In this document: piece after piece, positions 1 to 8,470 of the stretch
Layout of the letters: each line of letters starts with the position of its first letter
Position numbering within the stretch: position 1 is the stretch's first letter
Position numbers and translations under genes: made by a program
Notes under the pieces: model-generated
Seen by the model: the letters and a program-made list of their open reading frames with translations, nothing else
The model's database searches: none
What the model was told of the DNA's origin: nothing
Assembly: GCA_023410475.1 (NCBI GenBank)
Contig: JAEYPS010000003.1
Location: 1-16,176 of the forward strand
Length of the DNA stretch: 16,176 nucleotides
Reading direction: 5' to 3'
From: Bacillota bacterium
GTDB taxonomy: Bacteria > Bacillota > Clostridia > Christensenellales > SZUA-584

Positions 1-160
1 TTAATTTGGTATATTAAGTTTATTACAATTTAAAATATAATTATTCGAAATAAAATGGATATTTAAAAAAGTTTGTTTAAGGATAAGACAATGGAATTAC
101 TTGGAGAAGTGAATTAGTCAACAGAAAAATTCGGTTTTTATTGTATGGGGGAGTGTATTA

Positions 161-357
161 ATGAAATTAAGTAAATTATTTAATTTGAATAAAACTCAAT
201 ATGAATTAGACTTTGTAGATATTGACGTTACAAAAGATATAAAATTATTTCTTGATCCATAATTTAAATTTTTACTTTCTCTTTTACGGCAGAATATGTT
301 GGTTCAGGTAAGGAAACGTGTTTTATTTGAAATACAGAAAAAATTTGAAGTAACATA
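161..357 (+). pseudogene. Truncated N-terminus of an unidentified protein, followed by in-frame stop
   Basis: The ATG at 161 has a good ribosome binding site (GGGGGAG, 146-152) and opens a 33-codon frame that stops with TAA at 260-262. The peptide starts MKLSKLFNLNK, continues YELDFVDID and ends LFLDP. From memory this is the conserved start of a much longer family of uncharacterised proteins, in which the DP is followed by a tyrosine; here the next codon is TAA. The same frame then stays open to a second TAA at 355-357, but that stretch does not look like the family to me. I read this as a gene whose body was lost by recombination, leaving the start signals. The family assignment rests on recall, and no function is claimed. 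Confidence 0.5.
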
Positions 358-387
358 AAATGTATGATAAATGGTGGAGAAAAAATA

Positions 388-3300
388 ATGAAACTTCGAT
401 TGATACACTTAAGTGATATGCATTTTGCAAAAAAGACAGATCCATTTGAAATCCAAATTGATAAAATGCTACAAGCAATGACGGCGATTGGTGACGCGGA
501 TGAGTACATTCTTGTTGTATCTGGTGATTTAGCAGCATCAGGACAAAATAATGAGTATAGATATGTGAGTAGTTTCGTGGGCGCAATGTCCAAAACTTTG
601 CGTGAAGAAAAAATGAATGGAAAGCAAATAGAAGTGGTATGTGTACCGGGCAATCATGATATTTTCTTTCCAAAAATAACTACTACTAAAAGTAATGCTA
701 TAATTGCAGAAGAAGATATAAACACATGCATTGGGCTCTATTTATCGAGTATGGATGGATTCTTTGGCTTTGCAAAACACAGAAAATGCTTCCTAGAAGA
801 TAAAATTGTATCCAAAAGAATATTTATGTATGGAGATAAAAAAGTAGGGTTTATAATGTTGAATACAGCACCATTATCAATGTTAGGCGGCGATGCAGAA
901 GACATGGGGCGACATTACTTGTCAGACGAACAGATAACAAGCATTGAAAGTGCAACGGAAGCAGATGTAAATGTCTTGGTAATGCATCATAGTATAGAAT
1001 GGTATAACAGTTCTTGCAAAGAAAAGCTTAGAAAAATAATATCAAGAAAATATTCATTGGTCTTGACTGGACATGAACATGAGCCTGTAGGAGAAAGTCG
1101 TAATATAAACGGGGCTGGAGATGTTCAATACGTGCAAGGCAATGCTTTGCGTGGGTATGCCACAGAAGGAAACGGTTTTTGTATAGTCGATTTAGATTTT
1201 AATCTCGGAAAAATGATCGGACATTCTTTGATATGGAATGCATCTTTTTATGTGCCTAAAAAAATTATTGATGCACCAATAAAAGATTGTATAGGTGGCA
1301 CTTTTATTGCGAAAAGAGAATTTATTGAATCAATTGAGAGAGATGGTAGTAAGAAAAAAATAGATGACTATTATGTATTTCCAAGCCTTACATACAATAC
1401 TTATAAGGAAAAAGAAGAAGTAGAAAAGCATGATGTTGAAACAGAAAATGATTTGATCGAGGTTATTGGAAAATATAATAAGATTGTAATTGCAGGACAA
1501 CATAAGGCTGGGAAAACGTTATTGGCAAAAAGGTTGTTCAGAACCTTTTTGGCACAAAGGAAAGTCCCGATATTGCTTACTGCAAGTGATGTGAACAAGA
1601 AAAAAATTGACAGGACCATCGAATATGCATTTAAGGAACAATATGATAGTGAGAATGATGCATATGAACTATTCAAACAGATTGACAAAAATAATAAGAT
1701 AGTTTTGTTAGATGAGGCGAATCTCATCAACCAAAATACATTGAATACTCTATTGAAGTTTTTGGAGGACAATTTTGGCAAAATCATTGTGTTTAGTGAA
1801 GAAAGAATGGATTTGGATATAAGAAAGCAAGTGGTAGACATAATGATTGAGCCAGACACCTTAAACATGACGATTAAACCATTCTTATATATAAAACGAA
1901 AGAAGCTAATAAGTAATATTTTGTCTTGTGACAAGGATAACCAAAGAGATATAGCCAAAGAGACTCATATAATTAATAATCTCATTAATTCCCAGATTAA
2001 ATATTTTAATTTAAATCCAGAGTTTATTATTAATTTTGTGAATCAATATGATAAAGACTATAGATTTCAATTTTCCTCTGGAATAAATGTTTTTAATATA
2101 GTATATGAGAGTTCAATAAGAAATAGAATTATTGCTAATTCAGAAAATATAGATGCGACGATAGTAATAAATGTATTAAGAGAACTAGCTTTTTATGTGC
2201 ATTTTGCGAAAAAGAATTTTGTGAAAATAGACGAGGTATCTAGCATTATTGAACAGTATAAGAAAAATTATCGACTGCCAGTTAATATTCGTTTTTTTAT
2301 TGATGCGACAATTAATGCTAAAATATTGGTTGATGTTGATAATGAAATACGATTTAAAGATCATACGTTAGTCGCATATTTTGTTGCACAGGCAATCAAT
2401 CAGAAATATCACCAAGGTGAAGATATAAATGATGATATAGAATATCTTCTGAAAAACTTATGCTTTAGTATTAATAGTGATATTGTATTATTTTTAGCAC
2501 TCATAACTAATAATCCGAAGTTTGTTAATATTATTATTGATGGTGCAAAAAGACATTTTGAACATCAGGAAGAGTTGTCTTTTGACGCGGAAAATGTAAG
2601 ATTTTTATTAGATACTACTATTCCAGTAAAGAATAGTTTACCGAATGAGGAGGAAAGAAAATACAGAGAACAGGAGTTAGTAAGGCAGGAAGAGGATGCC
2701 AAATTGACAGATTTGATTGAGTTGGTAAATGAATATGATTATTCGGAAGAGGATTTACTGAAAGCGGAGAATCAAATTATGATATCCTTCAAGTATCTAG
2801 AGATTTTATCGAAAACATTACCGGCTTTTTGTCAGAATATGAAAGTGGAACAACAGGATGAGTTGGTTGAACTAATATATAAATGCCCTAATCAATTTTT
2901 ATTTAGTATTCTTAAAGATATAGGGGATAATTTTGAAGCGTTTTGCGATGATGTTTATAGAGATATTTCCGCCTTACGACAAGAAAAAAATATTGCAGAA
3001 GTCAATATAGAAAGCGTAAAGCATATTATTGAGCAAATATCAGCGGTGCTAGTAATGGCATTGTATCAGGTGGTTGCATCGACTTCATCAACTGAACAAA
3101 CGATTATGGCAATAAATGAGTTTGACTACAACTGCAACTCTAACTACAAATTACAGAATTTAATGATGCTTTCACGAGTAGCGGATGTTTCAAGATTTTC
3201 AAAACGAGCGCAAGAATTAGATAGACAGTTAGAGAATAAAATTGAGAGGTCGATAGTTAAATATACTGTGCGAGAGTACTTGCTAAGAAATAATGTGGAA

Positions 3301-3411
3301 ATATATGGGGAAGCACAATCTCTAATCGATTGTTTTTTTGATAGGCAATCAAGTCAGAAATTCAAAATGGAGATGGCTAAGAAGCGTATTATAGAAAAAG
3401 ACCACATTTAA
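388..3411 (+). CDS. Metallophosphoesterase fused to a STAND-like P-loop NTPase, putative defence protein
   Basis: This 1007-residue protein starts best at ATG 388, preceded by GGTGGAG at 371-377; an in-frame ATG at 364 lacks such a site. Residues 1-240 carry the calcineurin-like phosphoesterase motifs in order: D10-x-H12, G46-D47, G88-N89-H90-D91, H200-H201 and G228-H-E-H231, so the metal site looks complete. A P-loop follows at 370-377 (GQHKAGKT), with a Walker B-like stretch ending D442-E443. The remaining 550 or so residues have no motif I recognise and look helical. A nuclease-like or phosphatase-like effector on an NTPase with a long helical C-terminus is the plan of STAND-type anti-phage sensors such as Avs proteins. 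That role is inferred from architecture and from the restriction operon downstream. The substrate cannot be told. No membrane segment or signal peptide is seen. Confidence 0.85.
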   Translation: MKLRLIHLSDMHFAKKTDPFEIQIDKMLQAMTAIGDADEYILVVSGDLAASGQNNEYRYVSSFVGAMSKTLREEKMNGKQIEVVCVPGNHDIFFPKITTTKSNAIIAEEDINTCIGLYLSSMDGFFGFAKHRKCFLEDKIVSKRIFMYGDKKVGFIMLNTAPLSMLGGDAEDMGRHYLSDEQITSIESATEADVNVLVMHHSIEWYNSSCKEKLRKIISRKYSLVLTGHEHEPVGESRNINGAGDVQYVQGNALRGYATEGNGFCIVDLDFNLGKMIGHSLIWNASFYVPKKIIDAPIKDCIGGTFIAKREFIESIERDGSKKKIDDYYVFPSLTYNTYKEKEEVEKHDVETENDLIEVIGKYNKIVIAGQHKAGKTLLAKRLFRTFLAQRKVPILLTASDVNKKKIDRTIEYAFKEQYDSENDAYELFKQIDKNNKIVLLDEANLINQNTLNTLLKFLEDNFGKIIVFSEERMDLDIRKQVVDIMIEPDTLNMTIKPFLYIKRKKLISNILSCDKDNQRDIAKETHIINNLINSQIKYFNLNPEFIINFVNQYDKDYRFQFSSGINVFNIVYESSIRNRIIANSENIDATIVINVLRELAFYVHFAKKNFVKIDEVSSIIEQYKKNYRLPVNIRFFIDATINAKILVDVDNEIRFKDHTLVAYFVAQAINQKYHQGEDINDDIEYLLKNLCFSINSDIVLFLALITNNPKFVNIIIDGAKRHFEHQEELSFDAENVRFLLDTTIPVKNSLPNEEERKYREQELVRQEEDAKLTDLIELVNEYDYSEEDLLKAENQIMISFKYLEILSKTLPAFCQNMKVEQQDELVELIYKCPNQFLFSILKDIGDNFEAFCDDVYRDISALRQEKNIAEVNIESVKHIIEQISAVLVMALYQVVASTSSTEQTIMAINEFDYNCNSNYKLQNLMMLSRVADVSRFSKRAQELDRQLENKIERSIVKYTVREYLLRNNVEIYGEAQSLIDCFFDRQSSQKFKMEMAKKRIIEKDHI

Positions 3412-3469
3412 GGCTTTTCCCTATTGTAGATAAAGCCCAACTACAATAAAGCTGTGTGTAAATGTGGTC
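3400..3469. repeat. 70-nt nested palindrome overlapping the stop codon
   Basis: An 11-bp perfect inverted repeat, GACCACATTTA (3400-3410) and TAAATGTGGTC (3459-3469), encloses 48 nt. Inside are further pairs: GCTTT (3413-3417) with AAAGC (3448-3452), and ATTGTAG (3423-3429) with CTACAAT (3441-3447), leaving an 11-nt loop. An alternative inner pair is GGCTTT (3412-3417) with AAAGCC (3432-3437). The left arm covers the last codons and the TAA of the phosphoesterase-NTPase gene. No T-tract follows, so it is not a standard terminator. It may be a REP-like or miniature palindromic element, an mRNA 3'-end structure, or a recombination site. Confidence 0.7.
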
Positions 3470-3596
3470 AAAATAGCATATGCAATATATCACTAATTTA
3501 TACTAAAGAGTGATAAAAGGGAGTTCTGTGATTGTTCTACTCAAAATGATTTATTGAATATGTTTACGTAAAACCTGGAGCAGTTTGAGAAAAAAT

Positions 3597-5151
3597 AAAT
3601 TCCACCTGTCTTATGATAAAAATGAGATTTGGATGGTTATCTGTCTGCTCAAAATTTATTTTTTTAAGAGTGCCGGTTTTAACATGACAGAATCTGGGGA
3701 GACTTTATGCTGTCCTGTTAGAAGCGGTATTTTTTGTCTATTAGCAGCTCTGCAAGGTCAAAAGGTGTGGCGCTATTAAGACTGTCTCTGTCAGTTGAAT
3801 TGATATGACTGGCCATAAGACTTATGTCTTCCTGAGTGTACCTGTACATACTTTTTCCCTTGGGGATGATATAGCGTATGTACTCATGATTCTTTTCCAA
3901 GCGAGCTTTTTGGTTTGAACATAAGGGTCGCAGTAGAAGACTTTACAACGTTGCGTACCGGATTCGGTATTTTCGATATCCCATGGATTTTTAAATTCAG
4001 AACCATTATCGGTCAGAATAATGGGAAAGTACTTTTTGAAAGTACGAATTCCGATTGTATCGCACAAGTTGTTTATGGCGCTGATGACGCTTCTTTGGGT
4101 GCAGTCAGGGAGCAGAATTATAATCATAAAACTGCAGCTTCTAAAAAGAAGTGTAAGAAGGCATTTGCCGGAACTCTTGGTTCCTTTTACAGTATCCATT
4201 TCCACAACATCAAGTTCGGGAAATGCTTTAGTGTACTTTTCAAAATCTATAAAAGTACGTTTGTTGCGATAAGTCTGTTGAATGTTTTTCTTACTCGTTT
4301 TAGACTGAGTCTTTCTCTTTTTGTACCGCACACGCCTTGGAAGATCGATGTTTCGAGCCTTAAACACGTTTTGATCGAAGTAGTTGTAGAGAGTTCTGCG
4401 ACATACAGGAATCTCGTCAGCATGAACTGCAAATATATGACTGAGTGGTTGGCCTTTAAGGACTAATGGAGAGATAAGCTCGTTGAGTTCAGAAAGTTCT
4501 TCCAATGTCATATTTATTCCCTGTCGCGATTTCACCAAGGTTCGTTCATATTGCTTTTGTGCATATGCTGCCTGATAAATAAAGTGGTTAATCCGGCAGT
4601 TACGTTCTTCTTTACAAGTATTACATACATAAGGAAAACGTGTCGGAGTATTACACTTAAAAGGTAAATACATCGAGCAGGATAGCCGAGCTGATTCACG
4701 CCAGCATTTTTTACAAAGACTTGTACAGTAATCAGAACGGGGACAAGCAGATGCTTCTTTATCGTTGCCCCGTATTTCGCAATCATCTCTGAATTTACAA
4801 TCCTTACATGAACCCGCAGCCAGTTTTGCAACAATAGATTTACGGTGATTTTGAACTTCTTTTAATATAGTTGTAGGATCTTTGTGAAGGGTATCACCAA
4901 TGTATTTAAAGGATGATCCTTGGCAAAGCTCCTGCTCAATAAATGTTCTGTCAGATAGCGTCAAATGCTTCTGGTTATGGACAATAGTTTTGTTCTTGTT
5001 CATAGATATCCTTTCTGACATACAGATAACCATGAATAGAGTATCAAAAACTATGTGCAAGAGTAAATTCCACATTTGAAAATTTATGGGATTGAATAGC
5101 GGAATTTAAAATTCACATTACGTTAAAAATAGGGGCTAAAGGGTGGAATTT
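3597..5151 (-). mobile_element. IS30-family insertion sequence
   Basis: The transposase frame at 3718-5003 belongs to the IS30 family. Candidate outer repeats are AAATTCCACC at 3597-3606 and its complement GGTGGAATTT at 5142-5151, giving an element of about 1.55 kb. Similar words nearby (AAATTCCAC at 5065-5073, GGAATTTA at 5101-5108) make the right end ambiguous, and I could not identify a target duplication. The stretch 5100-5165 holds two related copies of a GGAATTT...TTACG word about 46 bp apart, possibly subterminal transposase sites. The element separates the phosphoesterase-NTPase gene from the restriction operon. Confidence 0.6.
3718..5003 (-). pseudogene. IS30-family transposase, frame-disrupted
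   Basis: The start at 5003 follows AAAGGA with proper spacing; an upstream in-frame extension to 5075 has no such signal. The N-terminus has the IS30 helix-turn-helix region (LTLSDRTFIEQEL, then KDPTTILKEV). A cysteine-rich segment follows (CKDC, CPRSDYC, CKKC, CNTC), likely zinc-binding. The DDE catalytic core shows D270 in VEMDTVKG and D332 in LTDNGSEF. The frame then changes at an A5G run (3906-3911). The continuation EKNHEYIRYIIPKG, with the expected catalytic glutamate, lies in another frame and runs to the stop at 3718-3720. Adding one A to the run restores the expected TKKARLEKNHEY junction. The first-frame product (393 residues, to 3822) therefore lacks the third catalytic residue. 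Transposition needs frame slippage, or the copy is dead. Confidence 0.85.
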
Positions 5152-5240
5152 GTAAATTTACCTTACGGTGATGATTTCAATAAGCATTGAATTCAATTAT
5201 AAAAACACATATATTAACTATGCAATCGCATAATTTAAAG

Positions 5241-5268
5241 TTGAAAAAGGAGGCGGTTGTGTTATAAT
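5241..5268 (+). promoter_or_regulatory. Sigma-A type promoter of the restriction-modification operon
   Basis: TTGAAA at 5241-5246 and TATAAT at 5263-5268 are separated by 16 bp, and the -10 box is extended by TG at 5260-5261. It lies just upstream of the XRE regulator gene and outside the IS30 transposase gene. The regulator may bind here to control the operon, though I see no clear operator palindrome. Confidence 0.7.
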
Positions 5269-5303
5269 AATTAACAGTTGTTTTTATCTGATGGAGGTGC
5301 AAA

Positions 5304-5570
5304 ATGACCATAAGTTATAAGAAACTTTGGAAACTGTTAATTGATAAAGATATGTTAAAAAAAGACTTAGCTGCAAAAGCAGAGATAAGTCCAGCATCTA
5401 TTGCAAAACTAGGAAAAAATGAAAATGTTAATACAGATATCCTTGTTAAAATATGTAAAGCCTTAAATTGCGATATTTCAGATATTGTTGAAATTGTTTG
5501 TGATGAGGGTGGATTATCGGACAGAGAAGATTGTAAAATTGATAGAAAGCAGAAGGATTTAGCGGTATAA
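5304..5570 (+). CDS. Small XRE/Cro-family DNA-binding regulator
   Basis: This 88-residue protein starts at ATG 5304 with GGAGG at 5293-5297. It is almost entirely one Cro/C1-type helix-turn-helix domain. The recognition region reads DLAAKAEISPASIAKLGKNE, followed by ILVKICKALNCDISDIVE, the typical end of the compact one-domain regulators of Firmicutes. About 20 charged residues follow. It is the first gene of a five-gene cluster, 27 nt before the HNH gene. In restriction-modification systems a small XRE protein in this place is often a controller (C) protein that delays the nuclease until methylation is established. That role is inferred from position. It could instead be a general repressor captured with the operon. 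It acts in the cytoplasm on DNA. Confidence 0.85.
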   Translation: MTISYKKLWKLLIDKDMLKKDLAAKAEISPASIAKLGKNENVNTDILVKICKALNCDISDIVEIVCDEGGLSDREDCKIDRKQKDLAV

Positions 5571-5597
5571 TGCTGAATTATTTCTTTGGAGGTAGAC

Positions 5598-6605
5598 ATG
5601 CAGATTGAGATAGCCAGTAATACATATGAGATAGAGGATGTATTAAGTAATATTACTATTGTTGATAGTGCAGTGGTTGGAAAACATAAGATAGGAACCG
5701 CTCATGGTGAGCGTAAAATATATTTATGTGGAAATGTAAATGAACGCATAAGTTTTTTTAATGAGTTTAGTTCGGAAATCATAGGGTTTGTTTGGAAACA
5801 AAATTTGCTGGAATATTTGGAGATGGCAAAAAAGGAATATATGAATCCACAGCATGAGTACAAAGAAAAAACTGATATGCCAAAAGAGTATGAAGAATTA
5901 AAAAAAATGATCCAGGCAAAAGAAGAAATTCTAGAGTTTAAAGTAAAAAAAGCTGATGTAGCACATTCTGGCATCTATATAAACCAGGATAGCGGAAAAA
6001 AGACTGATTTAAATTGGAACCTGATTGGACAGATTGCACTTCCAAGAATATCCCGATTATCAATTATTAAAGTATCTGACAATGGAAAATTGAAATTCTA
6101 CTTTAAAATTAGTTTTGGTGTGAGTGAATCATCTGATAAAGAAGATGAAAATGAATTAAAGAAAATAGAACAAAAAATTGCGAACAGTAGACTTAGTCCA
6201 TCCGAAAAAGAAACCTTGATTTTAGCCAGGGTGGGTCAGGGAACATATAGAAAAAAACTTTTGGAAGAGATGAATATTTGTCCTTTTACTATGGTAGATG
6301 ATGAACATTTGCTTATTGCTTCACATATTAAGCCATGGAAAAACTCTAATAATATTGAAAAAAAAGATCCTAGGAATGGATTTGTATTTACACCAACTTA
6401 CGATAAATTATTTGATAGGGGATATATTTCATTCACTGATAATAAGGAATTGATGTTATCTCCATGGCTCTCAAAATATAATTGTGACAGACTTGGTTTG
6501 ACCGATGGAATGCTGATTGAAAAATTACCTGTTATTGATGATAGAAGAAAAGTATATTTAGACTATCACAGGGCACATATATTAAAAAAACTGGAGGATT
6601 TATAG
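5598..6605 (+). CDS. HNH restriction endonuclease subunit (HNH_2-like)
   Basis: This 335-residue protein starts at ATG 5598 with GGAGG at 5588-5592; an in-frame TTG at 5586 lies inside that site and is unlikely. The first 200 residues have no motif I know. From about residue 215 the pattern typical of HNH-type restriction enzymes appears: LARVGQGTYRKKLLEE, then a short linker with one cysteine, ASHIKPW (H243), DPRNG (N260) and YDKLFDRG (268-275). Family members often have CxxTG before the histidine; here the residues are CPFT. A metal-dependent HNH nuclease acting on duplex DNA is expected. The gene ends one base before the methyltransferase gene. It could be a complete type II nuclease or one subunit of the complex with the McrB- and LlaJI-like proteins. 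Confidence 0.85.
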   Translation: MQIEIASNTYEIEDVLSNITIVDSAVVGKHKIGTAHGERKIYLCGNVNERISFFNEFSSEIIGFVWKQNLLEYLEMAKKEYMNPQHEYKEKTDMPKEYEELKKMIQAKEEILEFKVKKADVAHSGIYINQDSGKKTDLNWNLIGQIALPRISRLSIIKVSDNGKLKFYFKISFGVSESSDKEDENELKKIEQKIANSRLSPSEKETLILARVGQGTYRKKLLEEMNICPFTMVDDEHLLIASHIKPWKNSNNIEKKDPRNGFVFTPTYDKLFDRGYISFTDNKELMLSPWLSKYNCDRLGLTDGMLIEKLPVIDDRRKVYLDYHRAHILKKLEDL

Positions 6606-6606
6606 A

Positions 6607-8469
6607 ATGATCAGATTGGCAACAGTATTTAGTGGAATCGGTGCAATTGAACATGCACTTGATAGAATGGAATTAGAACATGAGATCGTATTTGCTTGTG
6701 ATAACGGTGATGTGGATGTACTATCAAAAAAAATAGAGGTTGACTTAGTAGAAATACATTATGAATTACTTTCTTTAGAGACACTAATAAAGAAGATTAA
6801 GGTCAAAGCTAATGAAGAAGATGAATATAAAGTTCAGTTGGATACAATGCTGGATGCTACAAAGAATGAATATACAAAAACATTGAAAAGTATTGAGAAA
6901 GTAAAAGATGTAGATTCTACGTCGGATATTTTAGATGTTATTGAGAAAGTCATTAATATGGATGGAGTGAAAAAGTCTAGAATAAAGGAATATAAAGATT
7001 TTGCAGGCAGATTAAAAAAGAATAATAGCAAGGAAAATAAGATATTAATATCTTTCATGTGCATTTTAGATGTAATTAATGATTATAAAAAAGATAATGC
7101 TCTAAGTGAATTAGGAAAAGAAGATATTGAATTTACGAGCACAGAAGGAATTGATTGGAAGGAAGTTTCGTCAAATCTGAAAAAAGCTTATGATATATTA
7201 GAGTCCAACAAAGGCAAGAAAATTATAAAAAATGTGAGAGATATAAGTGAAAGAACAGGTATGCTTCATGAAAAAATTAATTCTTTACACATTTTGCGCG
7301 AATTGGCTCAGATAGAGGATTATTCCGAAAAGAAAAAGTATGTTGACAATCTTTACCGTGGTAAAGAAACACAGAATAAAGTTCGCACAAGCTATATGGC
7401 AAATTATAAGATTAAGGAAGAGGATTTTCACTGGAATGTATCTTTTATAGATGGAAAGCAGTATGAAGGTAAAGTGGATTTGTTCGTTGGAGGTAGTCCA
7501 TGTCAGTCGTTTAGTTTGGTTGGAAAACAGCGCGGTTTAGAGGATACGAGAGGAACATTATTTTATGAATATGCAAGACTTGTAGATGAAATAAAACCTA
7601 AAGTTTTTATTTATGAAAACGTTAAAGCATTGTTAAGTAATGATGACGGGAAGACTTGGGAGACAATTTCTCGGGTTTTTACTGAACTTAATTACACTTG
7701 GAAAAAGACAGTTATTAATGCGCGTGATTTTGGAATTCCTCAAAATAGAGAAAGAGTGTTTGTTGTTGGATTCAGAAACGATTTGATTTTGGATAAGGAA
7801 TTTGAATTTCCAGAACCATTCGAACTGGAGAAAAAGATGCAGGATTTCTTGTTGGATAATGTTTCGGGACGCTATTATCTCCCAAGTAAAGGTGTCGATT
7901 TTGTAACCAGTGAGAAAAATCTAACAAAAAGATATACACAGATAGATGGAGAAGTACAGTTATGCCAAAAGAAAAATCAGCAGTTTAACTGGCATGGTGA
8001 TTTTGTTTTTGAAGAGGAAAATACGGATAAGGAAAAGACTATGGAAGACTTAGAAAAGTATTTTCTGTCTGAAAAGGTTAGAAAGTATGTAATGTCTCCT
8101 GGAACAAAAAACTTTTATTCTAGACCTAGGACCGATTTGGAAGTAGCTCGACCACTTTTGACTACCATGCATAAAATGCATAGGGCAGGGGTGGATAATT
8201 ATGTTACCACAGATGGAAGATTAAGAAAATTAACTCCTAGAGAGTGTCTGAGATTAATGGGATTTTGTGATAGTTTTAAAATTGTTGTGTCTGATACAGC
8301 AGCATATCAACAGGCTGGAAATTCGATAGTGGTTGATGTGCTTGTGAATGTAATGAAATCGGTGTTGAAAAGTTATCCTCAACTTGCATTTTCAAATACA
8401 GAAATTAAAGCTTTAAAACAGTTTGAAAAAGAGGAGAAAAAGAAAAAAACGAAAGAGAGGGTGAGCTAG
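6607..8469 (+). CDS. DNA (cytosine-5) methyltransferase with a large insertion
   Basis: This 620-residue protein starts at ATG 6607 with GGAGG at 6593-6597. Cytosine-C5 methyltransferase motifs appear in order: FSGIGAIE (8-15, S-adenosylmethionine binding), D32-N33, VGGSPCQS with catalytic C299, E337-N338-V339, QNRERVF (379-385), a target-recognition region of about residues 400-505, LTPRECLRLMG, and QAGNS (569-573). All key residues are present, so it should be active. The oddity is about 215 residues between DN (32-33) and the Y-x-x-N element (263-266), where typical enzymes have a short loop. This insert is Lys/Glu-rich and probably helical or coiled-coil. The enzyme would methylate host DNA at the recognition site of the neighbouring nucleases. 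LlaJI and BsuMI have two methyltransferases; only one is seen here. Confidence 0.95.
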   Translation: MIRLATVFSGIGAIEHALDRMELEHEIVFACDNGDVDVLSKKIEVDLVEIHYELLSLETLIKKIKVKANEEDEYKVQLDTMLDATKNEYTKTLKSIEKVKDVDSTSDILDVIEKVINMDGVKKSRIKEYKDFAGRLKKNNSKENKILISFMCILDVINDYKKDNALSELGKEDIEFTSTEGIDWKEVSSNLKKAYDILESNKGKKIIKNVRDISERTGMLHEKINSLHILRELAQIEDYSEKKKYVDNLYRGKETQNKVRTSYMANYKIKEEDFHWNVSFIDGKQYEGKVDLFVGGSPCQSFSLVGKQRGLEDTRGTLFYEYARLVDEIKPKVFIYENVKALLSNDDGKTWETISRVFTELNYTWKKTVINARDFGIPQNRERVFVVGFRNDLILDKEFEFPEPFELEKKMQDFLLDNVSGRYYLPSKGVDFVTSEKNLTKRYTQIDGEVQLCQKKNQQFNWHGDFVFEEENTDKEKTMEDLEKYFLSEKVRKYVMSPGTKNFYSRPRTDLEVARPLLTTMHKMHRAGVDNYVTTDGRLRKLTPRECLRLMGFCDSFKIVVSDTAAYQQAGNSIVVDVLVNVMKSVLKSYPQLAFSNTEIKALKQFEKEEKKKKTKERVS

Positions 8470-8470
8470 A

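Noticed and set aside
67..117. Possible tail of an upstream gene ending MELLGEVN
   Set aside because: Only 16 codons are open before a stop, with no recognisable family; too little to support a gene.
1401..1958. 185-codon minus-strand frame inside the phosphoesterase-NTPase gene
   Set aside because: It is antisense to the P-loop region; the Ser/Phe/Leu-rich composition is typical of a shadow frame in AT-rich DNA.
3585..3779. 64-codon plus-strand frame at the left end of the IS30 element
   Set aside because: It lies within the IS end and partly opposite the transposase C-terminus, has no ribosome binding site and no recognisable domain.
3906..3913. Classic X-XXY-YYZ slippery heptamer in the IS30 transposase
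   Set aside because: The run is C-AAA-AAG with only five A, so the first tRNA would mispair after slipping; a one-base deletion is the simpler reading, though slippage is kept open in the findings.
3915..4466. 183-codon plus-strand frame
   Set aside because: It is antisense to the IS30 transposase and reads as a shadow of its codons, with low-complexity composition and no start signal.
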